Source: Balneolia bacterium (GTDB lineage Bacteria > Bacteroidota > Rhodothermia > Balneolales > Cyclonatronaceae). Taken from it: a DNA stretch of 22,020 bases. Under the pieces are notes generated by a model. That model did not search any database. It was not told the DNA's origin and saw nothing but the letters and a program-made list of their open reading frames with translations. Position numbers and translations under genes: made by a program. The stretch's first letter is position 1, and the number at the start of each line of letters is the position of its first letter. Where the stretch lies: the NCBI GenBank assembly GCA_003566395.1, contig PXDL01000193.1, positions 1 through 22,020 of the forward strand, written 5' to 3'. This document shows, piece after piece, positions 16,614-22,020 of this stretch.

Positions 16614-16646
16614 ATTCAACACTCATCATTCAACACTCAACATTTT
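16614..16646. repeat. right arm of heptamer repeats (4 x 7 bp)
   Basis: On the plus strand: ATTCAAC, ACTCATC, ATTCAAC, ACTCAAC, then ATTTT. It ends 11 bases from the permease stop codon. Confidence 0.8.
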
Positions 16647-16657
16647 AAAAATACAAC

Positions 16658-19600
16658 TCACCATTTTTTGTGCATTAACCTGAATATCAGCGGAATAACG
16701 AAAAGCGTGAGTATCGTACTTGTTACCATGCCTCCGGTAAGGGCGAGTGCCAGGCTTTGGCGGAATTCATAGCCGTCGCCGAACGGGAGCAGCATCGGGA
16801 GCAGACCGAGTATGGTTGTTACCGTCGTCATCATCACCGGGCGGAAACGATGGCGGCCCGCCAGGCGAATGGCTTCCTTAAGATCTCCGGACTTATCAAG
16901 ATACCGTCGCATAAAATCAACTTTCAGGATGGCGTCGTTTACGGCAATTCCGGTAAGAATAAGAATACCCATGAATGCAAGCAGGTTGAGCCCGGCACCG
17001 GTGATCCAGAGAATGAGCAGGGAGCCGATCCACGCAAAAGGCACGGCAAATATAATGATGAGCGGATATTTGAGATTCTCGTACTGAATGGCCAGAATAA
17101 TGTAAATCAATAGCAAACTGATGAGCAGCAGCCGGCCCATATCGCGCAGCATTCGCTCAATTTCCACGGCCGCGCCGGTAATCCGGAGCTGAATCCCCGT
17201 ATCGGCGGTAAACCTGCGCGCTTCCTCCCTGATACTTCGGCTGTTCCACCACCAGTCGGCCATGCTTAAACCCGTTACATAGGAAAGCACAGGGGTCTGA
17301 TTTATCCGCTCAAGTTGCTGCGATTCCGCCACTCGCTCCATAACGGCAATATCGGCAAGCCGAACAGACCGCCCCGAAGTTTGAATCCGAATCTCACCCG
17401 GCTCAAAAGTTCTCGTCCGTCCGCTGAACAGACGCAGAGCTATATTTTCATCCTCGCGGGTCCACTCCGTGAGCTGATTCCCCCGTGCCATGGACTCCAT
17501 ATAATCTATTACCTGCCGCTCGTTCAGGCCGAACTGAACCAGACGCTCCGGCCGAAACCGAATATGCCAGGTATCGACCTGCTCGGGATACAGTTTTTCG
17601 AATGAGGATGCAGTACCGGGGTTGGTGAAGCCGGCCCGTGATGCAAACTCAAAGGCAGCTTCCTGACTGCGGTCCCGCTCCCGTCCAACAACTTGCACCA
17701 CCACCGGCTCTCCGCCCGAACCGAGCAGACTTGAGAAAATCGTAAACTCCGGAAGCTGCTCGGCGAGCCAGTCGCCGCGATCACTTATATAATTTGTGAT
17801 GATCTCATGGACTTCATCCGCCATAGCCTGCGATTCTACGGGAACTTCTATATAAAATTTATTGATGCCTTCGTTCGCAATACGGGCGATATTGGACTGA
17901 TCGGTAAATCCGCCGAGTGTGAGAATGCCATCCGCACCGGTTTGCGCCCGCAGGTGTCGAGTAAGATCGGCCGCCGAAAGTCTGGTGGTAAAGATGGCCG
18001 CGTTGCCCGGTAAACGAACCTGATAGCTTACCCTGCGTTCTTCGGTATCGGGCAGCAAACTTTTGGGAACCGCCACAAAAGCCGCGGCTGCCAGAATCAG
18101 CAAAATAAATACGGTCAGGCCGACCCAAAGGGGACGTTTAATCGCTGTCTCTAAAGCGCGTTCATACCTTTCAAGGAGGCCGTCGAAACCACGTGTGAAC
18201 GCTGTTGCTCCCGCTTTTTCTTGGCTGCGACCTGTAAACTTGAGCACCAATACCGGCAGGATTGCCAGCGCAACCAGCAGTGAGGCCAGAAGCGATATAG
18301 AAAGCGTAAACGCCTGATCGCGAAAGAAAGCCCCTTCAAAACCGCCCAGCAGAATCAACGGAAGAAAAACCGAAATGGTAGTCAGGGTTGATGCGGTAAT
18401 GGCCAGGGCGATTTCCCGAGTTCCGCGCCGGGCCGACTCATAAGCTTCGTGCCCCATCACCCTGTACCGTTTGATGTTTTCCAGTACCACAATGGCGTTA
18501 TCAACCAGCAGACCGATGCCCAGCGTAAGGCCGCTCAGGGAAACGATATTGAGCTGAATGCCTCCGAGATACATCACAAAAAAAGTCAGGAAAACACTTA
18601 CCGGGATGGCGATGCAGACGGTAAAGGGCAGGCGGGGATCACGCAGAAAAAGAAACAGCACCAGAAAGGCCAGCAAACCGCCGGCAAGTAGCGTTTGCAG
18701 CAGATTGGATATTGTGTTGCTGATGAACGTAGCGTTTTCGTTGAGCACCTGAACCTGTATGCCCGGAAAGCTCTCGCGCAGGCTTTCCAGCTCGGGCAGC
18801 ATGCGTTCGTACACCGTAACCGTGTTGGTGCCGTAATCTTTTTTCACTAATACTGTGAGGACGGTCCGGCCGTCGAGCAGGGCGAAAGAGACCGGATCCT
18901 GTTCATCCATTTCTACTTGAGCGATATCCCCGAGGCGGATGACCCGCTCACCGGCGGTTTTTTGGATCGGCAGGTTGATGATGTCGTCCACGGAACGGAT
19001 ACGGCTTTCGATATTTATGGAGTAGCGGTACCAGCCGTCACGTACCTCGCCGGAAGCGGAGAACAGATTGGCATCTCGCACGGCGGTCTGAATTTCACCA
19101 ATGGATATATCGTAGCGGTCGGCAAGTACAGGATCATAATAAATATGCACTTCCGGACGAACCGCCCCCACCATCACCGCCTGGGCGATTCCATCTACCT
19201 GCTCAAGCCTGCGCGTAAGTACCTGCTCGGTCCAGCGTTTGAGCTGCAGCCGCGATTCGAAACCCGGTTCATCCACGCCCGGCAGGGTTATACTCAATGT
19301 GGCCACAGGTTCATCGGCCGGGGTGGTATAGATTAGCTGGGAGCGCTCGGCGGTTTGGGGAAGAAAGAAACGGGACTGTTCCAGTTTTTCCCTTGAATTG
19401 AGGAAGGCAAGGTCCATATCCTCCCCCCAGTCGAATTCCAGGGCTATAATGCTCTGCCCCTGACGCGCAAAACTGTGGATTCCCGACAGGCCGGGAGTTG
19501 TGCTCAGCAAGGCTTCCAGCGGTTCGTTTATACGCGATTCAACTTCTCGCGCCGACGCTCCGCTCCATTCGGTTTGCACGAGCAGGTTCGGATTATCTAC

Positions 19601-19702
19601 ATCCGGGAGAAGATCTACAGACAGGTTTTGCAGGGCTATCCATCCAAAAATGAATGTGGCCAGCACAAGCATAAATGCGGTTACGGGGCGGTTCAGCAGC
19701 AC
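16658..19702 (-). CDS. RND-family efflux permease (second system)
   Basis: 1014 residues with the two-half RND layout. Family landmarks: NRPVTAFMLVLATFIFGWIA and LPDVDNPNLLVQTEWSGAS near the N-terminus; TM4 motif LLVDNAIVVLENI with D401 and N402; TM10 motif GIAVNDAILKVDF with N922 and D923; closing helices around MMTTVTTILGLLPMLLPFGD. Charged residues in both helices fit a proton-driven pump, arranged differently from AcrB. The start is GTG 19702, only four codons before the RPV motif, while relatives usually carry 8-15 residues there. An in-frame ATG at 19780 is cut off by a TGA at 19744-19742. It is the first gene of a permease / four-helix bundle / adaptor unit, the reverse of the common adaptor-permease order. 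No outer-membrane channel gene follows. Confidence 0.95.
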   Translation of the reverse strand: MLLNRPVTAFMLVLATFIFGWIALQNLSVDLLPDVDNPNLLVQTEWSGASAREVESRINEPLEALLSTTPGLSGIHSFARQGQSIIALEFDWGEDMDLAFLNSREKLEQSRFFLPQTAERSQLIYTTPADEPVATLSITLPGVDEPGFESRLQLKRWTEQVLTRRLEQVDGIAQAVMVGAVRPEVHIYYDPVLADRYDISIGEIQTAVRDANLFSASGEVRDGWYRYSINIESRIRSVDDIINLPIQKTAGERVIRLGDIAQVEMDEQDPVSFALLDGRTVLTVLVKKDYGTNTVTVYERMLPELESLRESFPGIQVQVLNENATFISNTISNLLQTLLAGGLLAFLVLFLFLRDPRLPFTVCIAIPVSVFLTFFVMYLGGIQLNIVSLSGLTLGIGLLVDNAIVVLENIKRYRVMGHEAYESARRGTREIALAITASTLTTISVFLPLILLGGFEGAFFRDQAFTLSISLLASLLVALAILPVLVLKFTGRSQEKAGATAFTRGFDGLLERYERALETAIKRPLWVGLTVFILLILAAAAFVAVPKSLLPDTEERRVSYQVRLPGNAAIFTTRLSAADLTRHLRAQTGADGILTLGGFTDQSNIARIANEGINKFYIEVPVESQAMADEVHEIITNYISDRGDWLAEQLPEFTIFSSLLGSGGEPVVVQVVGRERDRSQEAAFEFASRAGFTNPGTASSFEKLYPEQVDTWHIRFRPERLVQFGLNERQVIDYMESMARGNQLTEWTREDENIALRLFSGRTRTFEPGEIRIQTSGRSVRLADIAVMERVAESQQLERINQTPVLSYVTGLSMADWWWNSRSIREEARRFTADTGIQLRITGAAVEIERMLRDMGRLLLISLLLIYIILAIQYENLKYPLIIIFAVPFAWIGSLLILWITGAGLNLLAFMGILILTGIAVNDAILKVDFMRRYLDKSGDLKEAIRLAGRHRFRPVMMTTVTTILGLLPMLLPFGDGYEFRQSLALALTGGMVTSTILTLFVIPLIFRLMHKKW

Positions 19703-20331
19703 TGCGGATGATCTTGTTCGTACGAAATTTAAATTATGCTCTCAGCCGCGAATAATAGGGTAAAGTTTTGTAAAGTTCATGCTATTAATTGACTCAGTCT
19801 AACTTTTCGGTACCCTGCCGCGATCCTTTAGCAATTAGTTCAACCCGAGAAGAATATGCCTTTAGATTCAAAATGCATGAACATGTTTTTCTCTTCTTTA
19901 GCATTCATTTTTTTTGAGAAGGCTTTTCAAAACCAATCTTTTGCCCTCCTTCTTGTTTTAAGACATCAATCTTACCATAACCGACGCGCCAACCATGACT
20001 GTCCTTATCCCCCTAAAAAAGAAAGGAGATAACCTGCATATGAAATGCAAGGTTATCCCCTTGAAATGCACTAAGTTAGTTTTTGGTGCTTAGCACATAG
20101 AAAAACGATGAACAGCTGGTAGTAATAATACCTAACACTTCTTTACCGCGCACCGCATATTCATGTAGTATTTGAAATTTTTTTTTGGAAACGCCTCAAC
20201 CCGGTCGTCCTTATGCAGGTTTCGGGAACTAAGCATCAGAGATTGAGAATAAACGGGTTTTTGCAAATCACAATCTCCCATAGATCCCCCATTAAAGCTC
20301 GCGAGTACCCCTCTCACCGGCCCATTGCCCC
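19703..20331. other. gene-poor interval upstream of the second RND system
   Basis: It contains the intrinsic terminator described separately, a short direct repeat TAAAGTT (19761-19767 and 19771-19777), a 35-codon protein-like frame without a start (20012-19905, minus) whose stop overlaps a 22-codon frame (19908-19840, minus), and a weak 61-codon frame with a GTG start (20317-20132, minus) that I do not accept as a gene. No RNA gene is recognised. The promoter of the second RND operon must lie here, but I cannot place it. Confidence 0.55.
20015..20060 (-). terminator. intrinsic terminator for minus-strand transcription from pfkA
   Basis: Read on the minus strand: GGGGATAACC, a bulged T, TGCAT, a short loop, ATGCA, GGTTATCTCC, then TTTCTTTTTT. 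The stem is about 15 bp with one wobble pair and one bulge, followed by a T-rich tract. It lies about 270 bases after the pfkA stop, so the transcript would carry a long 3' end. It should separate pfkA from the second RND operon. Confidence 0.85.
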
Positions 20332-21408
20332 TTAATCACCCAGACACTTTCCTAAATCCCGGGCGGTCATGATGGTGTCGCTGTTCAGGGGTACGGTTTT
20401 GTAGCTGTCGGCTACTTCGGACAGCGGGATCTGACGAAGCTCATTTTGCTGCATTACTACAAGATGATTCTTTACCCCTTTCTCAAGTAGCCTGACCGCT
20501 TCGGTGCCGAACCGCAGTGAAATGAGGCGGTCGGCAGTACTGGGGCTTCCGCCGCGCTGCTGATGGCCCAACACCACCGAGCGGGTCTCCTTTCCCGTAC
20601 GCTCCGCAATTCCCTTTTCCAGGTATTCTGCAAGTCCTCCCAGCTGTTCCGCCTGCCCGATCTGCTTGCCTTTCACAAAATGGTCCCGGCCTTTTTCCGT
20701 GGCCCCTTCGGCCGCCACAACGATCATGTGTTCACGTCCATAGGATTGGATTTCCACAATTTTTTTTGTGATGGAATCCATACTGAACGGTATTTCCGGT
20801 ATCAGCACCACATCTGCCGATGCGGCAAGACCTGAATGAAGGGCAATCCATCCGGCATAACGGCCCATCACCTCTACAATCATCACCCTTTGATGCGACT
20901 CGGCCGTTGTGGAGATTCGGTCTATCGCCTCGGTGGCAATCATGCAGGCGGTATCGAAACCCAGAGTAATTTCGCAGCCGGTAATATCGTTATCGATGGT
21001 TTTAGGTACGCCTACCACATCAATGCCCTTTTGAGAGAGACGGTGGGCGATTCGCATAGAGCCGTCGCCTCCTATGGCAATAAGCGCATCAATCCCGTGC
21101 TCTTTGAACCGTTCGATAAGCTCATCCGAGCGGTCCACTGCTTTATAGGTTCCGTCAGCCTGCTTCACCGGCATTTCGAAAGGATTCCCGCGGTTTGCCG
21201 CTCCCAAAATGGTCCCCCCTTGCATGGTGATGCCGTGCACCCTTTCATGCGTCAGATTTACAAAGGGCTGATCAGAATACATGGAGCCATAACCGTTGAG
21301 GATACCGACCACTTCCCAGCCTCTTTTCAGCGCGGCTTTTGTGGCCGCACGAATTGCAGCATTAAGTCCGGGCGCGTCGCCCCCTCCGGTGTTGATCGCA
21401 ATTTTCAT
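20332..21408 (-). CDS. pfkA: 6-phosphofructokinase
   Basis: 358 residues. It phosphorylates fructose 6-phosphate to fructose 1,6-bisphosphate in glycolysis, in the cytosol. Motifs: nucleotide-binding NTGGGDAPGLNAAIRAATK (6-24), IGGDGSMRIA with G113-G114-D115-G116, PKTIDNDI with K136 and catalytic D139, and substrate-binding VMGRYAGW with M181-G182-R183. In this family Gly after GGD points to ATP, while Asp there points to pyrophosphate. The Lys before TIDND is typical of pyrophosphate enzymes and of the 'group III' actinobacterial-type ATP enzymes. ATP dependence with group III affiliation is the best reading. The ATG start gives the standard N-terminus. It lies 49 bases downstream of the TatD-family gene on the same strand. 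Confidence 0.97.
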   Translation of the reverse strand: MKIAINTGGGDAPGLNAAIRAATKAALKRGWEVVGILNGYGSMYSDQPFVNLTHERVHGITMQGGTILGAANRGNPFEMPVKQADGTYKAVDRSDELIERFKEHGIDALIAIGGDGSMRIAHRLSQKGIDVVGVPKTIDNDITGCEITLGFDTACMIATEAIDRISTTAESHQRVMIVEVMGRYAGWIALHSGLAASADVVLIPEIPFSMDSITKKIVEIQSYGREHMIVVAAEGATEKGRDHFVKGKQIGQAEQLGGLAEYLEKGIAERTGKETRSVVLGHQQRGGSPSTADRLISLRFGTEAVRLLEKGVKNHLVVMQQNELRQIPLSEVADSYKTVPLNSDTIMTARDLGKCLGD

Positions 21409-21457
21409 AGCTTTTTGTTAAGGTGATGGGTGTAGTGTAATGGCGGCTTTCCGTCTA

Positions 21458-22020
21458 TCAGCCGGTATTAATTAGCGGAAACAAGGTTTTAGCATTAGTA
21501 GAAGTCACTTCATCAATTTCCCGGAGCGGAAGATCAAAAATACCGGACATTTTTTCAGCAACCAACCTCACATAGCCCGGTTCATTGCGTTTCCCCCGGT
21601 TCGGATGCGGAGCGAGGTAGGGCGCATCGGTTTCGAGGATCATCCGCTCAAGCGGTAGCTTGCCGACAGTTTTATCCACGCCGGCGTTTTTGAACGTAGC
21701 CACACCGCCGATGCCTAAGTAAAGCCCGAGGTCGAGAGCTCTTTTCCCTTCATCTACCGAACCGTTGAAACAGTGCCACACGCCGGTCAGGTTTCCATCC
21801 TGCTCGTCTTCTATGATGTCGAGCAGGTCAGCGGTCGCTTTGCGGTTATGAAGTACGATGGGTTTTTTCAGGGTTTTGGCCACCTTGCAATGTCTGTGGA
21901 GGTTTATTTTTTGTTCTTCCACAAAGTCCGTACTCCAGTGATAATCAAGTCCGGTTTCGCCCACGCCCACAATATCATCACCGGTACACTCGGCCAGGAG
22001 TGTAGCCTCCAGATTACAGC
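21458..22020 (-). CDS. tatD: TatD-family metal-dependent hydrolase/DNase (5' end beyond window)
   Basis: The frame is open to the window edge (first complete codon at 22018), so about the first third is missing, including the N-terminal HxH metal ligands. Visible family blocks: GVGETGLDYHW (metal-ligand Glu), the KPIVLHNRKATADLL region with a ligand His, GVWHCFNGS with a ligand His, and LETDAPYLAPHPNRGKRNEP with the catalytic Asp. Family members are 3'-5' exonucleases or deoxyribonucleases in the cytosol; the physiological substrate varies. An internal ATG at 21970 is not the true start, because family-like sequence continues upstream of it. The downstream pfkA is probably co-transcribed. Confidence 0.95.
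   Translation of the reverse strand, partial: CNLEATLLAECTGDDIVGVGETGLDYHWSTDFVEEQKINLHRHCKVAKTLKKPIVLHNRKATADLLDIIEDEQDGNLTGVWHCFNGSVDEGKRALDLGLYLGIGGVATFKNAGVDKTVGKLPLERMILETDAPYLAPHPNRGKRNEPGYVRLVAEKMSGIFDLPLREIDEVTSTNAKTLFPLINTG

Larger units (their letters stand above)
16038..16646 (-). mobile_element. candidate four-helix-bundle cassette bounded by heptamer inverted repeats
   Basis: A unit of about 609 bases lies between the RND permease stop and the adaptor signal peptide. It has two 33-bp arms in inverted orientation (16038-16070 and 16614-16646), identical at 27 of 33 positions by my alignment. Each arm is AAAAT followed by four 7-bp units of the GTTGAAT/GTTGAGT type. Inside are a leader of about 114 bases and one small gene. 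By hand count, two sampled 60-base lines of the gene are about 30% G+C, against about 62% for one sampled line of the permease. There is no transposase or integrase and no clear target duplication at the edges. Mobility is inferred from the architecture; it may be a repeat-borne insertion moved in trans. Confidence 0.5.

Noticed and set aside
16038..16646. CRISPR array or diversity-generating retroelement suggested by short repeats and an Avd-like gene
   Set aside because: The repeats are contiguous 7-mers without spacers, and there is no reverse transcriptase, cas gene or template/variable repeat pair in the window.
20132..20317. 61-codon minus-strand frame with a GTG start between pfkA and its terminator
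   Set aside because: No recognisable family, no start context and no domain-like pattern; more likely part of the pfkA 3' untranslated region.

Overview
The window looks like a chromosomal segment of a Gram-negative member of the Bacteroidota/Balneolota/Rhodothermota group. Balneolaceae-like is my best guess, but it is inferred from style and not from a marker gene. The evidence is a one-protein hybrid two-component regulator with a propeller sensor and an AraC-type output, two RND efflux systems, a SpII lipoprotein metalloprotease, and start codons that mostly lack a Shine-Dalgarno sequence and sit in A/T-rich leaders.

Layout. 1-1674 (minus): a lipoprotein zinc metalloprotease, truncated by the window edge. 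1897-5988 (minus): a hybrid sensor kinase/response regulator, divergent from a complete tripartite pump operon at 6151-11839 (plus; adaptor, RND permease, TolC-like channel). The 150-base gap between them carries a 9-bp direct repeat that is a candidate operator. 11849-12460 (minus): thymidylate kinase, convergent with the TolC gene. 12630-13259 (minus): a PspC-domain membrane protein. 13260-14121: a gene-free, hairpin-rich stretch. 14122-14750 (plus): a HigBA-like toxin-antitoxin module with a palindromic operator. 14929-19702 (minus): a second RND system, permease first and adaptor second, with a small AT-rich four-helix-bundle gene between them. 19703-20331: a gene-poor stretch with a strong intrinsic terminator. 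20332-21408 (minus): 6-phosphofructokinase. 21458-22020 (minus): a TatD-family nuclease whose start lies outside the window.

The most interesting item is the four-helix-bundle gene. It belongs to the 23S rRNA-intervening-sequence (S23/Avd-like) protein family and sits inside the second efflux operon. It is enclosed by two 33-bp imperfect inverted repeats, each made of four 7-bp units (AYTCAAC-type) ending in AAAAT. The unit is much poorer in G+C than its flanks and looks like a small cassette. One arm now encodes the first 13 or so residues of the downstream adaptor, and the unit supplies its ATG. A transposase-free mobile or repeat-amplified unit is inferred here, not shown.

The two efflux systems probably share the one TolC-like channel in the window, because the second operon has none. 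The hybrid regulator is a plausible controller of the first pump because of its divergent placement, but no ligand can be read from the sequence.
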